Of a stretch of 64,000 nt of DNA, positions 10,649-22,483 are shown piece after piece (the stretch's first letter is position 1; each line of letters begins with the position of its first letter). The notes beneath the pieces are model-generated. The model had not been told where the DNA came from. It ran no database searches and saw only the letters and a list, made by a program, of their open reading frames with translations. The position numbers and the translations under genes were made by a program. The stretch is from Cinnamomum chago (Eukaryota > Streptophyta > Magnoliopsida > Laurales > Lauraceae), in the NCBI GenBank assembly GCA_038049695.1, contig CP142455.1:26883501-26947500 (forward strand), written 5' to 3'.

Positions 10649-11637
10649 TGCATGCAATTTCCAAAGTGTCAAAATCATATGAATTCAACATCTAAGATAT
10701 CCATCAAACATATAGAAATATGAGGAATAGATTTCCAAGAGTTTCATATGATCAAGAACACTACTATGAAGTTGAAACATGTATAACGATGACACCAAGA
10801 GAATCTACATGAATCAACATCATAACCATCCAAAAAGAAATTACTAGAAGGCATAGAGGATGGATTTGGGTTCTAGTATGGTTTCTACAAATATTACTAA
10901 GATCACAACCATACATGGAACCAATTGTCATTTGCATAAAAAAAATAACTAAATAAGCAAAGATGCAAACAACACACATTTCCATTTCTAAGATAATGAA
11001 ACCAAAAGAAAAGGAAATGAGAACATGGAACATGCTTAGATGAATATAACTAATGATGTTATAGAGCATTTCCATTCTAACAATCTTCAAATCATTTTGA
11101 TAAACAAAATCCAACAATGAGCATTAAAAAGAATGATTTTGAAGATCAATTTTCAACATTGTATTTTAAAAGATATAACTTAAATGAAACACATACAAGT
11201 TGATTTTTCAAAACAATGATTTTCCATATTAAAGTATAACTTAGGAATCCATGGAAAAACTTGAATTGATTCAAATCATTTGTTCAAAAAAAAATCTTAC
11301 CAAGACATCTACACAAATGATTCAACAACAATTGATCATGAAAAATCTAGCTATGAAAGCTTTTGAAATCACAATCAATTGATCATGTAGAAATGCAATG
11401 CAAAACATAAAACTAAATGAGTGCAAAAGGCAAATCAAACATGATGAAACTATAATCAAAAGATTTTGAAAACCATGATATGTAACTTAGAATGGTGCAT
11501 GAAAACAAAATCAATTGATCACAAATAAACATTGCATTAAAAGAAATGTAACTAAGAAAGAACAAAATGCAAATGCAACATGACCAACAATATGATTTAA
11601 CTATTAAAGAATAGGTTGGTCAAGGAGGTTCAAGGCC
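10649..11637 (-). mobile_element. R1 internal region, middle part (non-coding)
   Basis: Continues R1 after the CACTA insertion; reverse complement of E2 around 33380-34850. The minus-strand ORF at 10764-11117 also appears in part at 34526-34714 in E2, but it has a hydrophobic, non-domain composition and I do not treat it as a gene. Confidence 0.7.
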
Positions 11638-13071
11638 TTAAGGTTTATCTAAGTGAATAACTTTAGGAATCCACCTAAGGTCTTGAGAGGGTTGAACTTT
11701 GAGGTCTTGTTTGGAATTCTCACCAACTAAAGGAGATTTAACTTGATAAATTTTCAATTTGAACTTATCACCATGATATTTAGATTTCACTAAATTTAGC
11801 TTAGATTGGTGATTAGTCTTTTGATGTTGGTGAGTTTGTTTCATAGGGGATTTGTTCATTTTTCTCTTCTTCTTATATTCTCCCTTCATTTGACTTTTGA
11901 ATTTTAGATTTAACTTTGTTACTTTATTCAAAAGTTCTTTCATGGGTTGATATAAGGGAGATAGGTTGAGAAGCTTTTTTTTTATAGATTCTTTTAAACT
12001 TGGTTTAACTTGTTTAAACTTCTTAGAATCTATCTTAGGAGACTCCATTTTAAATGGTTTAACTTGTCTAATCTTTTTGGAGTCTTCCTTGATTTTTAGT
12101 GTCTTATCCTTCATAGATTTAGATTCTACCTTTTTGGGTTCAAAGATGGGTTTAGACACATGGCTTCTTCTTAATGTGCACTCAAACCTAAAATGCCCTT
12201 CAATGCCACAATAAATACATTTTGATTTGGGCAAGGGAGAAAGAGTGCTAGAGAATGAGGACTCACCTTTCACAAAAGTGTTGATGAATTTATGGTCATG
12301 TGAAATATTCCTATCAAATCCAATACCCGTCCTATTTCCATGAGATTTACCCAATTTAAATAATTTTTCAAGTCTTTCTTCACTTTGGGTAAACTTGCGC
12401 TCATACTTTTGTTTATAGCTTTCAAGTTGAGTGACTTTGGTTATAAGGATTGAATTTTCATTTTTGACTTTTGAAAGTTCATTTTCAATTTCCTTATAGT
12501 TGCTTAGCTCTTCATTGGAAAGTTTTAATTCAAATTTAAGTTCATTAATGACATTAGATCCAAGTTCTAGAGTTTTTATCTTATTTTGAGAATTAGATAA
12601 ATTTTCCTTAGAAATGGTTAACTTGGATTCTAAATTGTTAATGTCTTCATCTTGCCTTTTTATTTGATCTCTTAGATTTAAATTTTTCTTATTGATATTA
12701 TCATAACCCATCTTTAATTCTTTTAGTTCATCTTGAATAATATATAGGTCATGCAAAGAGATCATAAACTTAGATTCTACACAATTTATTACTTCTTTTT
12801 CTCTAAGTTCATCTTTTGAAGAGACTAGCTCTTTGTTTAGATTTTTAGATTCTTTTCTTAAACTTTTGTTATTCTTATCAAGCTTTAAAGATAATGTATA
12901 TAATTCTTCATATGCTTGTTGAAGTTCATCTTCATTATATTCTTCTTCTTCATTTAATTCACATTGAGATTCTTTTAATTGAATGTTTGAATCTCCAATA
13001 GAAGGAAGAATGAGAGGTCTAGGAGAATCTACAAAATCTAGCATAGTGGAGTCCATTCTAATGATTTTCAT
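11638..13071 (-). CDS. Gag-like coiled-coil and CCHC zinc-knuckle protein of R1 (477 aa)
   Basis: Intact 477-residue ORF read towards the left, with its ATG about 85 bp after the R1 primer-binding site. Residues 40-240 are Glu/Lys/Leu/Asn-rich with heptad-like spacing, consistent with a long coiled coil. A zinc knuckle of form CX2CX4HX4C has Cys285, Cys288, His293 and Cys298. Residues 300-477 are very Lys-rich and end in an RWIPKV-like segment near the stop. This matches the C-terminal half of Gag in plant Copia elements, expected to bind RNA. The UBN2-type N-terminal Gag domain usual in that group is not recognisable, and no protease, integrase or RT follows. R1 is thus a non-autonomous, Gag-only element, comparable to published TR-GAG elements. 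E2 keeps only the last few codons of this ORF (about 33300-33345). Confidence 0.75.
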   Translation of the reverse strand: MKIIRMDSTMLDFVDSPRPLILPSIGDSNIQLKESQCELNEEEEYNEDELQQAYEELYTLSLKLDKNNKSLRKESKNLNKELVSSKDELREKEVINCVESKFMISLHDLYIIQDELKELKMGYDNINKKNLNLRDQIKRQDEDINNLESKLTISKENLSNSQNKIKTLELGSNVINELKFELKLSNEELSNYKEIENELSKVKNENSILITKVTQLESYKQKYERKFTQSEERLEKLFKLGKSHGNRTGIGFDRNISHDHKFINTFVKGESSFSSTLSPLPKSKCIYCGIEGHFRFECTLRRSHVSKPIFEPKKVESKSMKDKTLKIKEDSKKIRQVKPFKMESPKIDSKKFKQVKPSLKESIKKKLLNLSPLYQPMKELLNKVTKLNLKFKSQMKGEYKKKRKMNKSPMKQTHQHQKTNHQSKLNLVKSKYHGDKFKLKIYQVKSPLVGENSKQDLKVQPSQDLRWIPKVIHLDKP

Positions 13072-13156
13072 GTAAGGACAACTCTAGGGTTTTGACTCTA
13101 GGTTTTTACACCTAATCAAGAGTTCCAAACACTCGATCCTAAAAGATAGAGCACGA

Positions 13157-13169
13157 GGCTCTGATACCA
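13157..13169 (-). other. R1 primer-binding site
   Basis: On the minus strand TGGTATCAGAGCC, complementary to the 3' end of plant initiator tRNA-Met. Two bases separate it from the LTR end at 13172. It fixes R1's orientation and marks 13172-16665 as its 5' LTR. Confidence 0.9.
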
Positions 13170-13171
13170 AT

Positions 13172-16100
13172 TGAAAAGTCCTGAGGATCCTTACCCTAGA
13201 GGGGGGGTGAATAGGGTGTGCTACAACTATGACCAATTTAGACCAATTTTACTTTCTTAACATAAACTAGTCACATGTGATGATTAATCAAACAATATGC
13301 GGAAGCTAATATAAACAATCACCACAAAAGCATGCACCACAACACAAAGGTTTATAGTGGTTCGGCCTCAATGCCTACGTCCACTACCGGCTTGTAATCC
13401 AATCACCCCACCGGATTTCCACTATTTATGCTTTTTACTAGGCTAAGCAATAACCCTTACAATGTTGTTTTTCTAGACTAAACAACAACCTCTCAATGTG
13501 CTTTTCTAGGCTAAGCAATAACCTTTACAAAATGCTTTTCTTAGGCTAAGCAATAACCTTTATACGATGCTTTTCTTAGGCTAAGCAATAACCTTTACAA
13601 ATGAATGATTTCTCTAAGAAGGTGTCTTCACAAAAGAACACTCCAAGAGATACAATTTAAGCACAATTGAATTGCCTCTACATAGGCTAATATGAAAGTG
13701 TAATTCAAATTACAAACATACACTAAATGAGCTAAAGTGTGTGCACAAGTGTATGAATGCTTTTCTTCAATCAATTTCAACAATGAAGTGTTAGGGATTT
13801 TGTATTTGCAATTTGATGGATGCATTTGCACTTTAGCATCATTTGATATTTCACACATGCATTGTTTTTAGAAACATTGAAATCTAGTTTTATACATGCA
13901 TAGCTTTTAAGATTTGGAAAAGCTTTTGTTTTATGCATGTTTTGGTTTTAAACTTGGATGCATTGGTTTTAGAACCCAAAACTCTTTTGAAAACCTAATT
14001 CCTTGTGCATTATATTTGGAAAATCATCTTGTGAATTTAGGTTTGAGCTTTGCATACATTCATTACAAATAGAATCATTTTTGTATGCATTTTCATTTGA
14101 AAAGAGTTTTATCAAATCAAGCTAGCCTTTGGTTTTAAACTTTTGAATCTTTTTAGGCTTTGTGTTTTTCATGTTTTTAAACATCTTAGAATGTCTTAAA
14201 ACATGTTATTTAAGCTTGATTTAGTGGCCCAAAGATCCCTCAAAGAAATACTTTGAAATGAGAAAAAGTTGGATTTTTGGCCCCAGGGACTCGCCCGGCA
14301 GTGTCGCCGGTCGACCGAGACCCAGGTCTCGGTCGACCGAGACCACTGCAGGGCAAGTGGACAGTTTTTTGAACTGAAGCCCCAACGGTCAGAAATCTGA
14401 CCGTTGTGCCTTCTCGGTCGACCGAGACCTCTTTGCCGGTCGACCGAGAACTAGCCGTTGGCAACTTTTTGGCTATAAAGTCCATTCATTTCCAACCTTT
14501 TTCAAAGGCTTGAAACTTCAACCTTTGAGACCATTTTGGAGCCATTGGAAGGGGATGAAGTTGGAAAGGCTAGGAGGTCTTTAGGAGAGCTAAAGCTTGG
14601 GATTAATGAGTTAAACCTCCAAGTAAGCTCTACCTTTATTAATCATAGTTATGTGCTTTGTTTAAACTATTGGTATATGATATTTAGCATAATAACTATG
14701 ATGTGTTGAATCCATTCTTGTTCTAATCTTTGGTCTAATTAAGATTGGATTCTTCACCTTTGTTTTCAATCCAAGTTGTTAACTTTATTAATCATGCTTA
14801 GACAAAATCTTTGTTTTTCTTTCATAGCATGAGTCTTTTACTTGGTTGAAACATTGTTTGTTGTTTTCATTCATTTGAACTTTAGTAAAATTAATTTGGT
14901 TTTGAAAACAACATTGCACATGCATCACATGTTCTAAATTAGTCATTTTCATACAACTTGTTAGTCCTTGATTTTCATGTCATAAACAAGTTGAATTTCT
15001 ACATGTGATTTGCATAAGACTTCAATCAAATCTTTTATGAGCTTTAAACTTTGAATTGCTTTAAGCAATATATTGAGTGAGCCTTCTTTTTAAACTTGAT
15101 TGGAGTCATCACACACACACATCATGAGCATATACTTTTGCATGCATAGAGTGTTTGTGTGAGTTTGTTTTAAACTTTCATATTAGCCTATTCAAGAGGC
15201 AAATTCATTTGAGCTTAAATTGTATCTCTTAGAGTGATCTTTTGGAAAGACACCTTCTTAGAGAAAAGCTTTGTGTAAGGTTATTGCTTAGCCTAAGAAA
15301 AGCATCTTGTAAGGTTATTGCTTAGCCTAAGAAAAGCATTTTGTAAAGGTTATTGCTTAGCCTATAAAAGCACATAGAGAGGTTGTTGTTTAGCCTTGAA
15401 AAGCAACATTGTAAGGGTTATTGCTTAGCCTAGTTAAAAGCATAAATAGTGGAAATCCGGTGGGGTGATTGGATTCACAAGCCGGTAGTGGATGTAGGCA
15501 TGTTGGCCGAACCACTATAAATATTGTGTTGTGGTGATTGCTATGTGGTGATTGTTTATTTGAGCTTCCGCATATTGATTGATTATTCCTCTCATGTGAC
15601 TAGTTTTTATTAAGAAGTTAAATTTGGATTAAATTGGTCATAGTTGTAGCACACCCTATTCACCCCCCCCCCCCCCCCCCTCTAGGGTTAGGATCCTCGT
15701 GGACTTTCATGAAGCTCTTAAATGAATGCATGATGCATTTTAAAATCAAAGCTTATAAAATGATGATTGAAGAGAAAACTAATCACATAAAAGATTCAAA
15801 CAACTTTGAAGAAATGAACTAAACAAGTTGTATGAATGTTAAAATCTAAGAGCATGTGAATTAGTCAAGAGAGTTTGCTAACCATTCTTAATATTCCAAA
15901 GATGGTAATGAGTTTGCAAAACAACTCTTTAAAAACTAGAAATCACGCATAAAAGAAAATACAAAGATTTAACCATGCATTGATTCTAATTTTAATGGAA
16001 ATCAAAATGATAAGTAAGATGTACCTTTTTAAAACTCAAGCATTTGATTTCCAAATAGCCCTCTAACCTTTCCAGCTTCTTCCCCTTTCTTTGGCTCCAA

Positions 16101-16665
16101 AATAGTCTCAAAAGTTCATGGTTCAAGCCTCTAAAAAGGTTGGAAATGAATGGACTTTATAAGAAAAAACAGTCCAACGGCTAGTTTACCCGGCCGACCC
16201 CATACACACAACGGCTATAAAAATGACCGTTTGAAAAACTGCTTTTAGCGGGGGCCAGTGACCGCCGGTAAAAGTGGTTTCGGCCGCCGGTATAAGTCAT
16301 GTTTTCCCAAAAATGTATTTTTTAAAGTAATTTTGGTTGGGAATTTTTGGGCCATTAAATCAAGCTTGAAAACATGTTTTAAATCATTCTAAGGGTTTTA
16401 AAATATGAAACATAAAAAGCCAAAACAGATTCGAAATTATAAAACCAATGGCTTGCTTGATTTTCTAAAACTTCTTTTTCAAAAACAAATGCATCTAAGA
16501 TTAAAAACAAAAACATGCATAAATCAATATTTCTTCAAGTCTAAAAACCAATGCATATATAAAACAAGATTTCAAGATTTTATAAATCAATGCATATGTG
16601 TGTAAAACAAATGATGCTAGAATGATAATGCATCCATCAAATTGCAATCTACAAAATTCCTAATA
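13172..16665 (-). mobile_element. R1 5' LTR, reverse strand, split by second copy of F1
   Basis: Begins next to the primer-binding site and ends TTCCTAATA, followed by target-site copy AATCT (16666-16670). It contains the same forward LTR insertion (13789-15709, TSD TGAAG at 13784-13788 and 15710-15714) as the LTR at 2955-6455. The reverse-strand LTR part beyond F1 has its own promoter region near 16180-16300, with diverged palindrome words (GGCCGCCGG type). Confidence 0.82.
13789..15709 (+). mobile_element. Second copy of solo LTR F1
   Basis: Near-identical to 3584-5499 and in the same site of the R1 LTR. The C homopolymer before the terminal GGATCCTCGTGGACTTTCA is longer here. The palindrome block is at 14308-14446 and the TATA box near 14473. 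Confidence 0.85.
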
Positions 16666-17744
16666 AATCTCATGATCACCATGTTTATGTATTCATAATC
16701 TTGGTTGGTTAATTAGTTGAGGTTGGCTTCATGTTTGAATTTCATTTCACTCATTTAACACATGATAGTTATATTTTTTGATTGAATGAAATGATTTTAA
16801 AACTTTCATAGCATATGATTTTCATAGTTAAATTGATTGATGCTATGTTTAGTAAACCCCATTTCATCATGGATAGGTCTAATTTGGATTTATCTTAGTA
16901 GTTATATTCTTTATAACTCCATTTTAGAGTGATTAATTTTATAGTCTTATCATTGAATCACAATTGGTATTCTTTGTTTTTCCAATTGGTATCCATGATC
17001 GCCTTGACCTTGCTCTCTTTTGGTAATTTGATCATATTGTGCTCTATAGTTAAACGTGTCTAATCATTTCCTTGAAGTTGGCCCTCAATTGGTTAAACGA
17101 TCTTCTTCTTAAACCAAATAGTTATATCTTTGTCAAAAGTTTGATAAAATGAGAGAATGGATTAAGGGGGAGTGTAAACCTTCATAGGAAGTATTAGTTT
17201 TGATCAAATTGACCCTTGGATTGGCTTTGAACCCTTAGAGATTACTAACCATACATGATAACATGTTATGTATTTCATTTTCAATTTCTTTTGTTAACAA
17301 GTGCTTCTAAAAAGTATTTTCCTTATTTCATGTGTGTAGGTACCTTTGCAATTTAATGTCAAAGGGGGAGAGAACATTCAAGTTGTCTAAAGGGGAAGAG
17401 AATGTCCAAGCTTCCTAAGGGGAGATTTTGTATGATCTTCTACAGGGGGAGAGAATGCATATCTTGCCAAAGGGAGAGAGTGCATGGTCAAAGGGGGTGA
17501 GTTGAAAGAAGAGAAAGCTTGGGAGCTAAAGAAGATGCTTGGCTAAAAAAAGAAAGAAGAAGAGAAAGCTTGAAGAATGATTAAGCTCAAAGCATCAAGA
17601 AAAATGAAGAAAAAGTCCAAGAGCCCAAGCTAAGAGAAGAAGCATCCAAGAGATTTCAAGACTTGTCCAGCTTAGGGGGAGCTGAAGACTTAGTGTGTAT
17701 ATTCAGTGGTGAGTGAGTTGCCATCAAATTGCAAAGAGGGAGAT
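16666..17744 (+). mobile_element. E1 internal region, 3' part, with polypurine tract
   Basis: Forward internal sequence of E1, collinear with E2 at 35165-36231. It ends in the polypurine tract AAAGAGGGAGAT (17733-17744) next to the 3' LTR. It has several GGGGGAGA motifs, also seen in E2, and no ORF of note. Its first 322 bp are duplicated at 6456-6777. Confidence 0.8.
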
Positions 17745-19539
17745 TGTTAGAGATTTTGTGTATTGCAATTTGATGGATGCATTAACATTTTAGCATCATT
17801 TGAATTTTCACACTTGCATTGATTTAGAAAATCTTGAAATCTTGATTTACACATGCATTGTTTTTAAGACTTGTAGAAATATTGTTTTGTGCATGTTTTG
17901 TTTTTAAACTTGGATGCAATTAGTTTTGAAAAGAAGTTTTATCAAATCAAGCTAGCCTATGTTTTATATCTTTCAAATAATTTTAGGCTTTTTATGTTTC
18001 ATGTTTTTAAACCTCTTAGTTTGATTTAAAATATGATTCCAAGCTTTATTCAGTGGCCCAAAAGTTCCCTCAAGAAATCACTTTGAAAAATGCATTTTTA
18101 GGGAATTTTGGTCTCAGGCCCGGGTCGACCCGCAGTGTGGCCGGTCGACCGGCCCAGGGGACCCGGTCAACCGAGCCCACTGCAGGTCAACCGGGTAAAG
18201 AGCCATTGTGCTCTTTTTCAAACGGTCAGTTTTATGACCGTTGAAGGCCAGGTTGACCAGGCACAGGGGCAGGTCGACCGGGGACTAGCCGTTGGGCAAT
18301 TTTTGGCTATAAAATGAAGTTCATTCCTTTGCCAAAGTGGGAGATTTTTAAGCCATCCTTGAGGTGTTTGGAGACAAGACAAAGGGTATGAACTAAGAGA
18401 GACCAATGGGTCATTTGGAAAGCTAAAGCTTGGATTACTGAAGTTAAATCTCTAAGTAAGTTTTACATTTCTTAATCATATGTTAGATGCTTTGTTTAAA
18501 TCTTTGGTAAATGATTTCTAGCATGTTAACTATGATGTGTTCAATCCATTCTTCATTTAATCTTTGATCTAAATTGGATTGGATTCTTCACCTTGATTTC
18601 AAACCAAGTTGTTTTAAAATCTTCTTTAATCATGCTTAGCCAAAATCTTTGATTCCTTTTAGCATGACTCATTTACTTGGTTGAAACTTGATTTGTTGTT
18701 TTCATTCATTTAATCTTTAGTTAAATTAATTTGGTTTTGAAAACAACATTGCACATGCATCACATGTTTAGAGCTAATTAATTTCATACAACTTGTGAGC
18801 CTTTGATTTTCATATCATTAACAAGTTTGTATCCATACATGTCATTTGCATTTCACTTCAATCAAAATCTTTTATGTGCCTTAAAATTTTAAATGCTTTG
18901 AGCATATATTGATTGAGCTTACTTTTTAAACTTGATTGAAGTTATCACACACACACATCATGAGCATACACCTTTGCATTCATTTAGTGTTTTTGTGAGT
19001 TAGTTTTTCACTTTCATATCCGCCTAATTAAGAGGCATTGTAATTGAGCTTTAATTGTATCTCTTTGAGTGTTTGTTTAGACACTTATTTAAGAGAAATC
19101 TAATTATTATAAAGGTTATTGCTTAGCCTAAGAAAAGCACATTATAGAGGTTATTGCTTAGCCTTGGAAAAGCATCTTGTAAAGGTTATTGCTTAGCCTA
19201 GAAATGCACATTGATAGGTTATTGCTTACCATAGAAAAGCACATTGTAAAGGTTATTGCTTGGCCAATTGAAAAGCATAAATAGTGGAAATCCGGTGGGG
19301 TGATTGGATCACAAGCCAGTAGTGGATGTATGCATTGAGGCCGAACCACTATAAATCATTGTGTGATGGTGAATGCTTGTGGTGATTGTTTTTATTAGCT
19401 TCCGCATCTTGTTTGATAAATCATCACTTGTGACTAGTTTATTTTAAGAAATTAAAATTGGTCTAAATTGGTCACATATTGTACCCCCCCCCTTCCCCCC
19501 TTCCTCTTCCTCTTCTAGGGTTAGGATCCAGGACTTTCA
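17745..19539 (+). mobile_element. E1 3' LTR (Copia-type family)
   Basis: Starts TGTTAGAGATTTTG directly after the polypurine tract and ends GGATCCAGGACTTTCA (1795 bp). The promoter block near 18115-18310 has GGTCGACC and GGTCAACC words and the hairpin (CAAACGGTCAG type), followed by CTATAAA. The tandem array is at 19110-19280. The E1 5' LTR lies outside the window, so the flanking duplication cannot be checked. Confidence 0.85.
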
Positions 19540-19783
19540 CTTATATGTCTCCATGTTCTTATTATATCTAGTTCATTTCTTGGCAAGATCTTCTAAGCAA
19601 CTAACATTAAATACAGATGTCAGGACTGAATACTAATTTAATTTACTTTTAGAATGGGACGAATCAACTTTACAGATTGATTAAACAGATTGGTGAGTTG
19701 ATTATCTTTTTATTGAATATGTCTTTATTCATCGAAATTTGAAGGATTGATATTGACGCACACTATTGAAATGGGGCTAACAT
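19540..19783. other. Unassigned spacer
   Basis: AT-rich sequence between E1 and C2 with no domain or repeat that I recognise. It ends with the C2 target duplication AACAT (19779-19783). Confidence 0.5.
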
Positions 19784-20097
19784 TGTTAATTTGTATGGCT
19801 TAATAGAAGTTAATTAAACTTGGTTGACCGTGCACCTGGATTGCCTAACTTGTACTGTGATTAGAAGTAGGCCTGTTATAGATCTACTGTGATTAAGAAG
19901 TAATGTTTGGGTGTAACAGAGTTTTGGGGCTGATATTATAAATAGAGACTCAGAGTCTTTAGGATGTACAACCTCTTATGATTGCATAGTCAATTCTCCC
20001 GTCTTCCCCGTGGACGTAAGTCAAAACCCAAACCATGTAAATCTTTATGTTCTCTTGTGCGTGATTGTCCTCTTCTCATAGGCCCTAGATCACAATA
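19784..20097 (+). mobile_element. C2 5' LTR
   Basis: Begins TGTTAATTTG; the end aligns with the 3' copy (23399-23572) through CATAACA-type terminal bases. TATAAATA at 19937-19944 is the likely TATA box. The 3' LTR keeps only roughly its last 174 bases. Confidence 0.75.
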
Positions 20098-20100
20098 AAC

Positions 20101-20112
20101 TGGTATCAGAGC
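20101..20112 (+). other. C2 primer-binding site
   Basis: TGGTATCAGAGC, complementary to initiator tRNA-Met 3' end, three bases after the 5' LTR. Confidence 0.88.
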
Positions 20113-21252
20113 ATTACGCATGATCGGAAGAGATTCGACGAATCAGATCTCAGAGGCCTGGAGTTGTGGCTGCATGATCGACAGATTAAATCTCAAGATT
20201 GAGATAGTGTTTTCTGAATCGTGTGGAGGGAGATCGTTTAATCTCGGTGGGCCACACAGATTGCAGAGAAGGAAAAGGACAATGAGACGATCTCGGTTGG
20301 TTTCTTTTGGTTCCGAAAGTTGATTGCCAAAATTGGAGAAGGAGACCGTGAGATTCCCTGTTGATGTTGCCGGCTGCACTATCATCGTCTGGCAAGAAGA
20401 AACTGTGGGCATATCTTTTTCATCATCGAAACAAAGAAAGGGTGCAAAGACTTTTCGTCCCCTGCGAACTGCGGCTGTTGCATGTCGTCGTAACTGATCG
20501 AAGGAAGAAGACAGGGCGAAGGGAGACAGAGGATCACGGGGCTCTGCTTGTTGCAGATTGGAGTGATCTCATCGCTGCCTTGATCTCATCGCCGGAATTG
20601 CCGCTGGTTGTCGTGGTTTGCATAGGAGAAACGCCGCTGCGCTGTTGTGTGCCTGTGCGGGAACCGAAGAAGAGACGGTCGGACGTCGCCGCTGCCGTGG
20701 AAGGAGAGGAAGAACGGAAAAGTTGCAGAAGTTCTGTTGCAGAACGAGAAGAGGGGGAAGAAGATGACTTGTTTGGGTCGGTTCTAGCGAGGGTCAGTCC
20801 AGGTCAATTCTGACCCGTCTGCTGCAGCCCAGAATACATCAGTTCAGATTGACCTGACCTGTGAAGCAGAAGCCAAGTAGCAAAAACCACTGGAACAGAC
20901 GCTGGTACAGCGCTGACGTCATTGACACGTCAACAGATCCGTACGGTTAAAGACATTTTGACCAGATCGAAGACTGAGATTTGTTTTTGCGATATCTTGA
21001 CGATCCGGAGTCTGATCGGAGATCCGTTTGAACCTACGGACTCGTTGCGAGTAGATCTATGCGATTGTGAAAGAAGATTGGTTGTTCAACAATCAAGGAA
21101 GGAGATTGACTGATTGAAGCTTGGGAACTTATTTGTACGATATCTTAGCCATCTAGAGTCGGATTTCAGATCCATTTCTTCCAACGTACTCGTGGTGACC
21201 AGATCTACATAGATACTGTGAAAGATACGCGGGATTGAGAAATTCCGACAGA
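20113..21252 (+). other. C2 untranslated leader
   Basis: About 1.1 kb between primer site and gag. It contains a diverged tandem duplication (about 20940-21095 and 21110-21235, both with ATATCTT...GAT...GAGTC...GATCC...AGATCTA). The 150-aa frame at 20361-20813 has no recognisable domain and is not supported as a gene. Confidence 0.5.
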
Positions 21253-21996
21253 GGATCGCTTTGAAATTGAGAAATTCAATGGAAATAAAGATTTTAGTCT
21301 GTGGCGTTTGAAGATGCATGCTTTGCTGGTTCAGAGTGGGTTGCATAAGGTTTTGAAAGGAAAAAAATGCTTTGCCTGAAAAATTGTCAGATGAAGAGAA
21401 TGATGAGTTGCTGGTGAAGGCGTACGGTCAAATTCTGCTGTTTCTGAGCGATGGTGTACTGCGAAAGGTTGCTCAAGAAAGAACAACTGCTGGCATATGG
21501 CAGAAGTTGGAGAACTTGTACATCACGAAGTCTCTTACAAATCGCTTGTATCTGAAGAAGCGGTTGTTCACATTAAAAAGGCAGGAAGGTACGTCTATTT
21601 CAACTCACCTTGATTCTTTCACAAAAGCTATTATGGATCTGAAAAATATCAGTGTTGAAATTGAAGATGAGGACCAAGCTATCATGTTGCTGTGCTCGTT
21701 ACCACCCTCCTATGAGCATTTTGTTGATACCATGATGTATGGTAGAGATACTCTGTCCAAATAAGATGTAGTGGCTGCCTTGAACTCCAAGGAGTTGAAG
21801 AAAAAGGTTGCGGCCGACAATGATGGTTCGGGTGAGGGTTTGGTAGTATGAGAAAAAACAAAAGACTCCCGTAGTAAGGGCAAACATAGATCAAACAAGA
21901 AAAACATTAAATGTTATTATTGCCAAAAGAACTGGCACATCAGAAAAAACTATCGCGAAAGGCAGCAGAAAGGGAAAGAAATAATAGAAGATTCGT
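21253..21996 (+). pseudogene. gag: C2 gag remnant
   Basis: Typical Copia Gag: an N-terminal segment with FNGNKDFSLWRLKM, then the conserved region around [16 protein letters not shown] (about 21580), a Leu-Pro-rich [12 protein letters not shown], and a zinc knuckle CYYC....H (about 21911-21950). A one-base frameshift lies in the A-run at about 21360-21367; in-frame stops occur at 21762 and about 21849. The last zinc-knuckle Cys is replaced by Tyr. It would package element RNA if intact; here it is dead. Confidence 0.85.
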
Positions 21997-22039
21997 AATC
22001 TGATGATTCAGTTAGTGTTGCAGATGGAAGATCGGACTA

Positions 22040-22480
22040 TGTTTCCAATAATGCACTTTTTGTGATTGAAAATGGAATTCACCGTCAGGATGAATGGATT
22101 CTTGATTCGGGTTGTTCCTACAACATGCGTCCCAACAGGAACTGGTTTACCACTTATAGAGAAATCGACAGTGGTAGTGTCTTGCTGGGCAACAATGTTG
22201 CATGTAAGACAGTTGAGATCGGAACAGTAAAAATAAAGATGCATGATGGAATCGTCAGAACGTTGGTAGAGGTTCGACATCTTCTGATCTGAAAAAGAAT
22301 CTTGTTTCTCTTGGTACCTTGGACTCCGATGGTTGTAAGTTCTCAGCTGAAGGTGGAGTTATATGAAGGTTGTGAATGGTGCTCTGGTTTTTATGAGAAG
22401 CAATAGAGTTGGAAACTTGTATGTTTTTTTTAGAAATACTGTTACAGGTGGAGCTGCAGTGTCTTCCTCAAAAGACCATG
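22040..22480 (+). pseudogene. C2 protease remnant
   Basis: Contains the aspartic protease motif WILDSGCS (about 22095-22118) followed by a Copia-typical TVEIGTVKIKMHDG segment (about 22210). A frameshift near 22285 separates it from the following frames. It belongs to the gag-pol polyprotein of C2. Confidence 0.8.
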
Positions 22481-22483
22481 AAT

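Noticed and set aside
20361-20813. 150-aa ORF in the C2 leader
   Set aside because: No recognisable domain, lies between primer site and gag of a dead Copia element.
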